Under the pieces are notes generated by a model. The model worked only from the letters and a program-made list of their open reading frames with translations. It was not told the DNA's origin and ran no database searches. The position numbers and the translations under genes were made by a program. Of a stretch of 48,091 bases of DNA, positions 34,035 to 43,038 are shown piece by piece (within the stretch, counting starts at the first letter, position 1; each line of letters opens with the position of its first letter). This DNA comes from JBBDYG01 sp040901765 (GTDB lineage: Bacteria > Planctomycetota > Planctomycetia > Pirellulales > Lacipirellulaceae), in assembly GCA_040901765.1 (NCBI GenBank), contig JBBDYG010000016.1:1-48091 (forward strand). The letters run 5' to 3'.

Positions 34035-36673
34035 TAATCCACAAACGCAAATTCGTTGCTCATCAGCAGCACGTGGGCGAGACGCTCTAGCGGCGTGAGC
34101 GGTGCCGGTCCTCGAAATTCGGCCGTCGAGTCAAATACTTGCAACTCCCCTTCAGTTGGCTGAAGAGTTATGGTGGTCTTCCACTCGAAATCATCGTGAT
34201 CGACATTCTCGCGACAATCGACCACCAAATCGATCACGTCGCCTTGAGTAACAGGAATGCCGGTCATGCCTGTTTCAAGTTGGCCGTGGTAAACGGTCCA
34301 CTCGGCGGCCAAGCCGGCGGCGGTAACAATTCGGGCTCGGACCCCGTCTCCTTTTTCCGGTTTATGTTGCAATACGCCGGCGATTCGCGCGATTCCCGCA
34401 CGAGGTGCGGTCCAGCGGCGTATCGCCATGTGGGCTTTATCACCCGTATGCCCGCCATTCGCGGTGAGGAAGACCCAACCGAGTGCCGGATCGGGGAGTT
34501 CCGTGCCGCCTTGCCAAGCCTTCTTGGCAAAGTGTGGCAACTCGTGGAATTCGACGCGGCCCGTATGCTCATCAACAGTGCCCCAGCCGTATTTCCAACA
34601 GTTGGTAGATTCCGGCGCCGCCGACTCGCTTGTCGTGAGAAACTCGGTGGCCACGGCTAACTCCTCAGCCGTCGGCACTCGGCCAAGCGCGGCCTCATAA
34701 ATCTGCTGCGCACGGTCCTCGTACGACGCGACGCTCGCGACCTCTGGCCGGCGAACGAGATGCTCCGCTTGCTGTAACACAAACGGGCTGTTCATTAGGT
34801 AAAGGGCTTGTTGCGGCACGGTTGTCTGCGGCCGCTGAGGCGCATGGGTGTCGGGACCGGCGAAGTCAAAGGTCCGAAAGAAACCGGGGAGATTCTGCCG
34901 CTCGATGAATCCATAAACGGCCCGGCGGGTGGGGAAGGGTGCCTGTGTAAGGTGGACCGACGGCCCGCCCAATGCCAAATCGAGCCGCCCGGCGGCCAGG
35001 AGCAAGCTGTCGCGCAGCGGTTCAAGTTCCAAGCGCTGCCGATTCATCCGCCAAACGAGAAGATTCTCCGGATCGCGCTCGCGGCACTCCGGGCGATCTT
35101 CGCTCGATTGACGATAGGCGTTTGAGAGCACGATTTGCCGGATGAGTTGCTTCGTGGACCAACCTTCGGCAACGAACTGCGTCGCCAGCCAATCGAGCAA
35201 CTCGGGATGGCTCGGGGGATCGCTACGCGTGCCAAAGTCGCTGGGAGTAGTCACTAGCGCCTGACCCAATAGGTGCCCCCACACGCGGTTGACCCACACT
35301 CGGGCCGTGAGCGGATTATTTGGGCTGGCAATGGCCTCCGCCAATTCTTTTCGGCCACTGCCATGCTCAAACGGCTGGGGTTCATCGTTCGACAAGCAAG
35401 ACAAGAACCGGCGCTGCACTTTGGGACCGTGATTACTCGGGTTGCCGCGCACAAATATCACCGGCTCAGTGGGCGTTTCAGCGTCCACGAGCATCAGCGG
35501 CGCAGCCGCGTCGCCCGAATCCTTCGAACTGGCGAACACTCCATACAGGCTGTAGTAATCTGCCGTAGGAATAGGGTCGTATTTATGGTCGTGGCAGCGG
35601 GCGCATGTCACCGTTAGCCCCAGCAGGCCGCGGGTCATCACGTCGATGCGATCGTCAATAATGTCGGACGTGTTCCCGAGAAAAACTCGACCGAGCGTGA
35701 GAAATCCCATCGCCGGCTTGGCGGAAGGATCATCCATTTGATCGGCCGCAAGCTGCGCGACGACAAACCGATCGTAAGGCAGATCGCTATTGAAGGCGGC
35801 AATCACCCAATCGCGGTAACTGGGCGCGGCTGGCAGATTGCGATCCTGCGTGAATACGTAGCCCTTGGTATCGGCGTAGCGGGCGATATCGAGCCAGTGT
35901 CGGCCCCAACGTTCGCCGAACTGGGGCGACGCGAGCAGCCGCTCGACAAACGCGGCATATGCCTCGTCCGTTGGCGCCGCGGCGAACGCTTCCATTTCCG
36001 CAAAGCTTGGCGGCAAGCCCGTAAGCGCGTAGGCCACGCGACGCAACTGCGTTCGGGGTTGGGCCGGTGGCGATGGAGTTAGCCCCTCGTCCTCCAGCCG
36101 ACCCAGAATGAATTTGTCCACCGGCGACCGCGGCCAGCTTGCATCGCGGACCTGGGGCGGCTCGACGGCTTGTGGTGGCTTGAACGCCCAGTGATCGCCG
36201 TTCGACGTCGATGGAGACGCGTGTTCGGGAGTATTCGGCGTTTCGGTACGTGGATCGGGCGCTCCCAGGGCGACCCACTGCTCGAAGTGAGCAATCACAT
36301 CCTCCGGGAGCTTGCCGTCCGGCGGCATTTCATGCCCTTCGTACCGAATCGCTTGGACGAGCAGGCTGTCGTCCGCATTGCCGGAAACGATGGCAGGGCC
36401 AGAGTCACCTCCGCTGCGGATTGTCTCGGCGGTATCAAGTCTTAGTCCACCTTTTGGTGCCGTCGTCTTAGAGGAGTGGCACTCGAAGCACCGTTCAACC
36501 AGCACCGGACGGATGTGTCGCTCGAAGAATTCGGCGTGCTCTGGAGAAATCGCATCTGCATAGACGAAGACCGTCGCAAACGCAAAGGACAGCGCGAGGC
36601 TCAAACCCATTCGCACGGCGCAGCGCGTGAATAGAACTCCGTCCAGTGTTGGACAAAGTGCGGTCATGGCCAC
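34034..36673 (-). CDS. DUF1549/DUF1553 protein with haem-binding motif (PSD1-type)
   Basis: 879 residues (the internal Met at residue 22 is an alternative start). A signal peptide ends near residue 41. A c-type haem site CFECH lies at residues 62-66 in a planctomycetal cytochrome-C domain, ending with the GHEMPPDGKLP axial Met candidate. DUF1549 follows (PVDKFILGRLEDEGL to TVTCARCHDHKYDPI, with another CxxCH), then DUF1553 (NPLTARVWVNRVWGHLLGQALV). A beta-rich module of about 150 residues (about 688-840, WKYGWGTV to DDFEWKTTITL) interrupts DUF1553 before its last helices (LTPLERLAHVLLMSNEFAFVD). Such proteins are thought to act in periplasmic oxidative polysaccharide metabolism; this is inferred. 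Confidence 0.93.
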   Translation of the reverse strand: MAMTALCPTLDGVLFTRCAVRMGLSLALSFAFATVFVYADAISPEHAEFFERHIRPVLVERCFECHSSKTTAPKGGLRLDTAETIRSGGDSGPAIVSGNADDSLLVQAIRYEGHEMPPDGKLPEDVIAHFEQWVALGAPDPRTETPNTPEHASPSTSNGDHWAFKPPQAVEPPQVRDASWPRSPVDKFILGRLEDEGLTPSPPAQPRTQLRRVAYALTGLPPSFAEMEAFAAAPTDEAYAAFVERLLASPQFGERWGRHWLDIARYADTKGYVFTQDRNLPAAPSYRDWVIAAFNSDLPYDRFVVAQLAADQMDDPSAKPAMGFLTLGRVFLGNTSDIIDDRIDVMTRGLLGLTVTCARCHDHKYDPIPTADYYSLYGVFASSKDSGDAAAPLMLVDAETPTEPVIFVRGNPSNHGPKVQRRFLSCLSNDEPQPFEHGSGRKELAEAIASPNNPLTARVWVNRVWGHLLGQALVTTPSDFGTRSDPPSHPELLDWLATQFVAEGWSTKQLIRQIVLSNAYRQSSEDRPECRERDPENLLVWRMNRQRLELEPLRDSLLLAAGRLDLALGGPSVHLTQAPFPTRRAVYGFIERQNLPGFFRTFDFAGPDTHAPQRPQTTVPQQALYLMNSPFVLQQAEHLVRRPEVASVASYEDRAQQIYEAALGRVPTAEELAVATEFLTTSESAAPESTNCWKYGWGTVDEHTGRVEFHELPHFAKKAWQGGTELPDPALGWVFLTANGGHTGDKAHMAIRRWTAPRAGIARIAGVLQHKPEKGDGVRARIVTAAGLAAEWTVYHGQLETGMTGIPVTQGDVIDLVVDCRENVDHDDFEWKTTITLQPTEGELQVFDSTAEFRGPAPLTPLERLAHVLLMSNEFAFVD

Positions 36674-36929
36674 TCGTAAGGCGGGCGCCAGTTTTCTGGC
36701 TGATCGAGGCAGGAAAGCAAGGCGCTAACCCCGTCGGCGCCCTACCGCCGTTGGGACAAACTCTTGCCTGCGGTCATTGTAACCGAATGCCGGCCCAAAT
36801 GGGAGCATGAAACATCGCAGCGATCAAGATCTTACTTCAAGGATCACGGGCTTCCTTAAAACCCGCGGACCGCCTCCGGGGCCATCGCACTCAACCGAAT
36901 GGCCACCCTTCTATTGGACGCCCATGCGG

Positions 36930-39900
36930 TTATGGCGTCACAAGCCCGCCGATTCGCGGAACGGCCACTGCGCTCAGAGGCGCCAGTTCCCCGCCGATGG
37001 TGAGTCCGTGAAGGACCTGAAGTTGCAGCGAAGTCAGCCCGACGTATTCGGGAGGGAGATCCTCTTCGGGAGCGGGAAACGGGATTGCCGTGGGATACTG
37101 TACTGCGGAGTAGACCCTTTGGTTGTCAAAAGGTCCGTATTTGAGTGTCACCCGGTCACTATAGAACATGGAAGAGATAATCGACTCTTCCAATGCTGAA
37201 GTGCGGTGCAAGAAAACATCGAACTGAGAACCACTTTTTAGAATCTCTTCGGGCAAGGCATTAAACTGAATCGGTCCGGTGATAAGGACTGAGCGATTAT
37301 CTCCGGCGGCTGTCTTGATTATAATATTCCGATGATTGTAGAACGTGCCTCCTGAAACCACCGAATTCCCGCCTCTGGCCACTTCGATGCCCCAAGTATA
37401 ACCGACAACGGTTAGATTCTCGTACACAATACTCTCCGTTTCCGAGTTACTATCGACACCCGTTTGTGGCCAAGTACCGGGAGTGTAAACGACAACCAAA
37501 TCTCTTAAAATAATCTGGTGACTATACGGCAGATCGACACCTGTCGTATTGTTCCAGAATATCGAATCCTTAAATACACTCTGTTGCGAGTGCGGCGCTT
37601 CGCGAAGGTGATAGCGCGCCGATAGTCCAACATTCGATGCAAAACCGACATTGCGAGCGAATTCGCGGACTGGGACAAAATCGACGTTAATTGTGGCGGC
37701 GCCGCCGGCAATCGAGGGATCGATGAGATTGCTCGACACAAAGGTTTGCAGTTCACCGCCCTCAATCAATCCTCGGGTGTAGTAGAAGAAAGCGCTACCC
37801 GTGCTCCCGGCAGCGATATTATCCGTCACTGCCACCCCCGCGCCTTGGAACCAGAATCCATCGCCCTGATGGCCGAAATCCTGAACACTCATGCGAGAGT
37901 TGACATCTTCGCCCGAGCCGGTCACCTGCAACGCAAAATTATTACGAAAGCTGCCGATCTCATCGCCCACTTCGGTAGCAAACGCAGCGCCACGCACGTT
38001 GAACGCAACATTGTTTGTGAAATCGACGTAACTGCTATGGTTCACAAATCCCCAGCCGGGATTGTCGACGACGACGCTGCCGTGAACCACTACCGGATTT
38101 CCGTCATTAACCGAGCCGTTGCGATGCATATGAACAGCATACCGGCCACGCGGATTGGTGCCCGTGCCAGGCTGGAGCGTCCAGTTACTATCGACCACCG
38201 CGTCGTTAATGACCTGTAACTTGTCGGTGCGTCCCAGGTGGTAAAATCCAGCGTACTTTATATCGACGTCGCGCGAGTGCATGAACATCACGTGACCCCG
38301 CCGGTGATTCGCGAGACCCTGCGATTCGATGACCGCATTCCGCGTCAGATGAGCGACTTGAACCGACATGGACGGAGAGGGGGTAAAGTGATCGTAGGAA
38401 AGCGGTGCGATTGTGACGACTTGACCGGCTATAGCGAGTATCCGCCGCACTTCGTCCTGCTGCGCTCCAGCGACGGTTCCCGCGACGACGATTTCGTCTC
38501 CCACCTTCCAGCCAAGGGGAACGCCCGTCAGTGTAAGTTGGGTCGTTCCGGCACCGATTGATCCCTGTAACGCCGATCGCTCGAGCTTGGCAGCACCATG
38601 GATCGTCGTCGCCCCGTGAGAGATGAGTCCGCGGCTGATTCCGTATGGATCCCAGACGCGATTAATCTTCGCGGTGTTGGTGAACAACAGCCGTGCAGTG
38701 ACGTGAGCGGCAATTGGATCCAATTCCGTTCCCATCTCCAACGCGCCTGACGCAGAAACGACAATCGTATCGACGCTCAGTTGCGAGTTGCTTTGCGTAG
38801 CAAAGGAGAGCTTTCCATCAACCCGAACGGTAGTCAGCAATGCTGCGTTGACTCTGTCCACATTTACATGGGTTCCATAGGAGATCAACACTCGAGCGTC
38901 GTCCGTGGGGACCGCTCCATTTTGCCAGGTGGCGGGATTCGACCAATCGCCGCTGGCAATTGCGATATGACTGACTTGGTCGTATCGCACCAATTGGAAT
39001 AGGGACAGATGCTCGCCTTGGCGGCCAAAATCTGCGGTATGTGGTACCTTCGAGTGAATCGACTCATTCGCCTGAACGTCCTGTAAGTTGTCGAGCGAAT
39101 CGATCAGGTCGAAGCCCTCCAACGCTGGCAACGTGTGGATTACCTCGAGCGCGTGGTGATGAGATATTGCATGGTCGTGCTCATGGTCGGGATCCTCCAT
39201 GACGGGGGTATAAACGGGCATGGAACCCGTGAGAAAGAACCAGTCTCTCCCATCGCCGCCGCGGATCGCGTCGGAAGCGATATCATGGAAAACGGTGTTG
39301 ACTGACTCAAGCTGGACGATGCTCTGCTCGCTTTCAATTGCTGCGATTCGCTCGGAGTATTCAGCGGACCCGGCCCAGATCTGAATCAAACTCCTCAGGT
39401 TGACTGGATTCGTATCGTAAATCGTAGATCCGCCAATCAACAAATCGTCGCCCTCGTTTCCATCGAGATCATCCCTTTCCGTCCCGCCGATAAGAATATC
39501 GTTTCCTCCGCTTCCGACCAGTTGATCGTCCCCGCTCTGGCCGATAAGGACATTATTTCCGTCGTTGCCGAACAACTGGTCATCCCCTGCTTGGCCGATC
39601 AGAAGATCATCCCCCTCGTTTCCCCACAATTGATCGTTTTGCGCTCCACCCCAAATCGTATCGTCTCCCAATCCTCCCTTAAGTAGATCATCTCCGGCCA
39701 ATCCGAACAGAAGATCATTTCCATCTTGACCATCCAAGTCGTCATTTCCCATATCACCGTAGAGCACGTCGTCGTCATTCCCGCCCCGGAGCACGTCCGC
39801 TCCGCTGCCGCCTTTCAGCCAATCGTTCCCCGCGTCGCCGTACAGGGTGTCGATGCCCTCTTGGCCGTCGAGAGAGTCATTGCCATCGCCGCCGCTGAGT

Positions 39901-41105
39901 AAATCTGCAGCAGCGCCGCCGCGCATTTTGTCGTCTCCAAAACTCCCCAGGAGTAAATCGATTCCTGCCCCGCCGACCAACAGGTCATTTCCTTCATCCC
40001 CGCTCAAGTCGTCATCGCCGTTGTCTCCGAAGAGTTGATCGTCGCCGAGACCTCCGCGCAGCAGGTCGTTGCCGTCGCCCCCGGCCAGCCAGTCGCTTCC
40101 CGCGAGGCCGTATAAAGCGTCCGCGCCCTCCTGACCGTTTAGATTGTCGTCTCCGTCATCTCCAAAAAGCTGATCGTCGCCTGCGTTGCCGCGCAGCTTG
40201 TCGCCGTCAATACCGCCTTCGAGCAAGTCGTTCCCTGCCTGGCCAAACAGAAAATCGCGGCCTTCTTCGCCTTTTAGATCATCATTACCGTCGCCACCAT
40301 GCATTTCGTCATCGCCCAGGCCGCCACGTAGCTTGTCATCTCCCGCGTCGCCCGTGATGTAGTCGTCCCCGGCGTGGCCGAATATCAGATCGTTGCCGTC
40401 ATCGCCGCCCAAGTTGTCGCTACCGTCATCGCCATAGAGGTTGTCGTCATCCGTGCCTCCGCGCAGCTTGTCATCCCCGGTGCCGCCGCGAAGCAGGTCG
40501 ATGCCGGCGTCGCCGAAAAGGATGTCATTGCCTGCCTCGCCGTCGAGATCGTCATTCCCGTCGCGACCCCAGAGCTGATCGTGATCGACGCCTCCACGAA
40601 GCTTATCCGCTCCATTGCCTCCATTGAGCAAATCGTTGCCGGCATATCCATTGAGAATATCGTCGCCGTCGCCGCCATCAAACTCGTCGATTCCTTCGCC
40701 GCCGTTGAGGACGTCGGCGCCAAGCCCGCCCCAAACTACCGAGCGAATGTCGGTCAGATTCCTGAACGTATCGTTGCCATCCTCGCCCGTAAACGATACG
40801 GACGCCACGCCCGACAAGGGGAATTGGACGTTCTGCGACACGCCGCCCGACCTGACTTTCACGTTAATCAAGTCAGTTGCCATATAGGACACCGTTACTT
40901 CGTCGATGCCGCTCGTACCGGTGATGCTAATCTGCGCCGCTTCTGCATCGAACAGAATTTGATTGACGGACAGAAGCCGCCGCGGCTCGAGTGATTCGAC
41001 ACGCAAAGCCGAGCGATGGTTTATTCGACGTCGCGAGTGCGCCTTCTTCGTCCGCGTTGCTGAACCCCGTACAAACTCAACGAAACTGCGCAAGTAGCTA
41101 ATCAT
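36930..41105 (-). CDS. Secreted RTX-repeat / G8 / parallel beta-helix protein
   Basis: 1391 residues from MISYLRSF at 41105; the frame opens at 41201, but the extra 32 residues lack support. A basic N-terminus leads to LEPRRLLS (39-46), the planctomycetal LEPRxLL motif found on large extracellular proteins. Residues ~128-560 are about 48 calcium-binding RTX nonapeptides (DxLxGxxGx). A linker with a His/Asp run (DPDHEHDHAISHHH, about 638-651) follows. A G8 domain starts near 715 (SGDWSNPATWQNGAVPTDDARVLI), then a right-handed beta-helix to the C-terminus. The G8 plus helix resembles CEMIP/TMEM2-type proteins that act on or bind polysaccharides; the role here is inferred. Confidence 0.93.
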   Translation of the reverse strand: MISYLRSFVEFVRGSATRTKKAHSRRRINHRSALRVESLEPRRLLSVNQILFDAEAAQISITGTSGIDEVTVSYMATDLINVKVRSGGVSQNVQFPLSGVASVSFTGEDGNDTFRNLTDIRSVVWGGLGADVLNGGEGIDEFDGGDGDDILNGYAGNDLLNGGNGADKLRGGVDHDQLWGRDGNDDLDGEAGNDILFGDAGIDLLRGGTGDDKLRGGTDDDNLYGDDGSDNLGGDDGNDLIFGHAGDDYITGDAGDDKLRGGLGDDEMHGGDGNDDLKGEEGRDFLFGQAGNDLLEGGIDGDKLRGNAGDDQLFGDDGDDNLNGQEGADALYGLAGSDWLAGGDGNDLLRGGLGDDQLFGDNGDDDLSGDEGNDLLVGGAGIDLLLGSFGDDKMRGGAAADLLSGGDGNDSLDGQEGIDTLYGDAGNDWLKGGSGADVLRGGNDDDVLYGDMGNDDLDGQDGNDLLFGLAGDDLLKGGLGDDTIWGGAQNDQLWGNEGDDLLIGQAGDDQLFGNDGNNVLIGQSGDDQLVGSGGNDILIGGTERDDLDGNEGDDLLIGGSTIYDTNPVNLRSLIQIWAGSAEYSERIAAIESEQSIVQLESVNTVFHDIASDAIRGGDGRDWFFLTGSMPVYTPVMEDPDHEHDHAISHHHALEVIHTLPALEGFDLIDSLDNLQDVQANESIHSKVPHTADFGRQGEHLSLFQLVRYDQVSHIAIASGDWSNPATWQNGAVPTDDARVLISYGTHVNVDRVNAALLTTVRVDGKLSFATQSNSQLSVDTIVVSASGALEMGTELDPIAAHVTARLLFTNTAKINRVWDPYGISRGLISHGATTIHGAAKLERSALQGSIGAGTTQLTLTGVPLGWKVGDEIVVAGTVAGAQQDEVRRILAIAGQVVTIAPLSYDHFTPSPSMSVQVAHLTRNAVIESQGLANHRRGHVMFMHSRDVDIKYAGFYHLGRTDKLQVINDAVVDSNWTLQPGTGTNPRGRYAVHMHRNGSVNDGNPVVVHGSVVVDNPGWGFVNHSSYVDFTNNVAFNVRGAAFATEVGDEIGSFRNNFALQVTGSGEDVNSRMSVQDFGHQGDGFWFQGAGVAVTDNIAAGSTGSAFFYYTRGLIEGGELQTFVSSNLIDPSIAGGAATINVDFVPVREFARNVGFASNVGLSARYHLREAPHSQQSVFKDSIFWNNTTGVDLPYSHQIILRDLVVVYTPGTWPQTGVDSNSETESIVYENLTVVGYTWGIEVARGGNSVVSGGTFYNHRNIIIKTAAGDNRSVLITGPIQFNALPEEILKSGSQFDVFLHRTSALEESIISSMFYSDRVTLKYGPFDNQRVYSAVQYPTAIPFPAPEEDLPPEYVGLTSLQLQVLHGLTIGGELAPLSAVAVPRIGGLVTP
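39528..40607 (-). repeat. Eight 135-bp super-repeats coding for 45-residue RTX units
   Basis: Within the RTX array, unit starts (DKLRGG, DLLRGG, DKMRGG, DVLRGG or DTIWGG) fall at 40607, 40472, 40337, 40202, 40067, 39932, 39797 and 39662, an exact 135-bp step with no slippage. Each unit is five nonapeptides whose roles repeat: first DKLRGG, second DQLFG or DNLYG, third DDLDGxxG, fourth DxLFGxAG, fifth DLLxGG or DWLxGG. Four nonapeptides before and three to four after keep the same phase. It arose by duplication of a five-repeat block. Confidence 0.9.
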
Positions 41106-41578
41106 AGTTTGGTTATGTCCCCAACTTTCCGCCGCAATGCGGCGATGTTCCAATGACGAGTAGACAAGTGAATGTAGGGTGCTGTGCCAAGTTCGGCACA
41201 AATCGCCAAACCGTCGCGGCGCTACGGATGATGGACCGTGCGCTACGTCGTGTTGGTTTACAAAAACACCCCACGCGCTGTTCGCGAAGCGAAGAGCGAT
41301 TTAGTGCCGCGCAACGCTGTAATCCCTCAAAGCGGTTAGTGAACGGTTCCCTCACATCCATTCCCGCGCTTGCCGCAGAATAACGGCATTCGTGACGCGG
41401 CGACCGACGGCACTCGAGCGAGCGCCGGATCTGTTCCTGCAGATAGATAGGGTGATTAGAGCGGGATTTCGCCATTTCGCCAACCCAAAAAACGCCCGAT
41501 TTGCCGATTTGGAGCCAGCGGTTTTCCGAACCTCAGCGGCAGTGGGTGGCACTTTTCAAATCCGATATACTCCGCCGT
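41106..41578. other. Divergent intergenic region, 473 bp
   Basis: It lies between the start of the RTX/G8 gene and the start of the YeiH-family gene, so it must contain promoters for both, but no convincing -35/-10 pair or sigma-54 site was found by eye. A small palindrome, TGTGCCAAGTTCGGCACA, lies at about 41185-41202. Short open frames here (for example 41153-41383) have no recognisable product and are not called as genes. Confidence 0.6.
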
Positions 41579-42898
41579 ATGAATGAATCACCTCCAAAAA
41601 GTGATCCTCCCTGGTGGGCCACCGAAGACTGGCTGGCCGTGGGACTCGGTTCGACGCTGTTAATTGCGTCGTTCGCTGCCGTGATGCTCTACGGGCAATC
41701 CTCGCAGGAGATTGCCAACCCCCTTGCGGCATGGCTCGCCAAACCGCAGACGTGGCTTCACGACCCTTTCGCCGCTTTTTCATGGGAGCCGCTAACGAAG
41801 ACCTTGGTTATTTGTCTAGTAGTGTTCGGGATCCCCGCAATTGCCATAGGCATTCGGCTGCGACGCTTCGCTCCTGCGTTCGTTGCGGTGTTTCTTTTGG
41901 CGGGGCTGGCTTTGGCACTCTCGACGCAGGCGACGATCAAATTCTACAACCTGGAATACGCTCTCTGGGCACTTCTGATTGGCCTAGCGGTGAGCAATAC
42001 GGTCGGTGCCCCCGAGTGGTTGCGGCCGTCGATGAAAACGGAGCTTTACATCAAAACCGGCCTCGTGCTGCTGGGCGCGAAAGTGCTGTTTAACGAATTG
42101 CTCGAGCTTGGGCCGCGGGGGCTGGCAGTAGCCTGGGTCGTGACGCCGATCGTGCTCGTAACGACGTATTGGTTTGGACAGCGGGTGCTGCGGATCGAGT
42201 CGAAAACGCTCAATATCGTCGTCTCAGCAGACATGGCGGTGTGTGGGGTCTCGGCGGCTATCGCCACCGCCGCCGCTTGCCGGGCGAAGAAGGAAGAGCT
42301 GTCGCTGGCGATTGGCATCTCGATGGCCTTTACCGTGCTGATGATGATGGTCATGCCACCGATCATTCGCGCCAGTGGAATGGATGAACTCGTGGGCGGA
42401 GCGTGGATCGGCGGGACGATTGACTCGACCGGGGCGGTCGTCGCCGCAGGGGAAATGGTTGGCCCCGAGGCAGGAAAGGCGGCCATTACAATCAAGATGA
42501 TCCAAAACATCTTGATCGGCGTCGTGGCCTTTGGCGTGGCGATCTACTGGGTCCGCTTCGTCGAACGCGGAACGAGTGACGTAAAGCCTGATGCCTGGGA
42601 AATCTGGCGGCGATTCCCCAAGTTCGTGATCGGCTTCCTGCTCGCCTCGGCCGTATTTTCGATTCTGGTCGCGACGCTGCCGAAAGGGCAGCAGATTGTC
42701 GATGCGACCGTCAAAGGGGGCACGGAAATTTTGCGCGACTGGTTCTTCAGCTTGGCATTTGTGAGCATCGGCCTGGAGAGTAACTTCCGCGAGCTGGCGA
42801 AGTACCTTCGAGGCGGAAAACCCGTTATCCTGTATGCCTGCGGGCAATCGCTGAATCTGACGCTGACACTGCTGATGGCTTGGCTGGTTTTCGGATAG
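41579..42898 (+). CDS. YeiH-family putative sulfate exporter (UPF0324)
   Basis: 439 residues from the ATG at 41579; the frame starts at 41501, but MNESPPKSD begins just before the first helix. About ten to eleven hydrophobic helices are seen. Family landmarks are PEWLRPSMKTELYIKTGLVLLGAKVLF, SADMAVCGVSAAIATAAACRAKKEELSLAIGI, GAWIGGTIDSTGAVVAAGEMVG and GKAAITIKMIQNILIGV. Members are annotated as putative sulfate exporters; the transported ion has not been firmly shown. N-terminal helices are separated by an unusually long loop (about residues 35-70). It lies alone; the kinase gene is 140 bp downstream. Confidence 0.9.
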   Translation: MNESPPKSDPPWWATEDWLAVGLGSTLLIASFAAVMLYGQSSQEIANPLAAWLAKPQTWLHDPFAAFSWEPLTKTLVICLVVFGIPAIAIGIRLRRFAPAFVAVFLLAGLALALSTQATIKFYNLEYALWALLIGLAVSNTVGAPEWLRPSMKTELYIKTGLVLLGAKVLFNELLELGPRGLAVAWVVTPIVLVTTYWFGQRVLRIESKTLNIVVSADMAVCGVSAAIATAAACRAKKEELSLAIGISMAFTVLMMMVMPPIIRASGMDELVGGAWIGGTIDSTGAVVAAGEMVGPEAGKAAITIKMIQNILIGVVAFGVAIYWVRFVERGTSDVKPDAWEIWRRFPKFVIGFLLASAVFSILVATLPKGQQIVDATVKGGTEILRDWFFSLAFVSIGLESNFRELAKYLRGGKPVILYACGQSLNLTLTLLMAWLVFG

Positions 42899-43038
42899 CC
42901 CCTCGAAAGCGGCACGAATTGACTTACCGCCGCGACTCCCAGCCGCCCGGCACACCAAAACGCCCCCGAGTGGCTATATTGAGGAAACTTCTCGCTAATT
43001 TAGGTCGTCAATTATCTCACTCGCTCCATTCGTGAACG

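Noticed and set aside
39425..40725. RTX-coding DNA as a possible CRISPR-like or tandem non-coding array
   Set aside because: The period is a multiple of three, the frame is open throughout and the repeats translate to calcium-binding nonapeptides.
41153..41383. 76-residue frame upstream of the YeiH-family gene
   Set aside because: No domain, no ribosome binding site, and it lies in the divergent promoter region.
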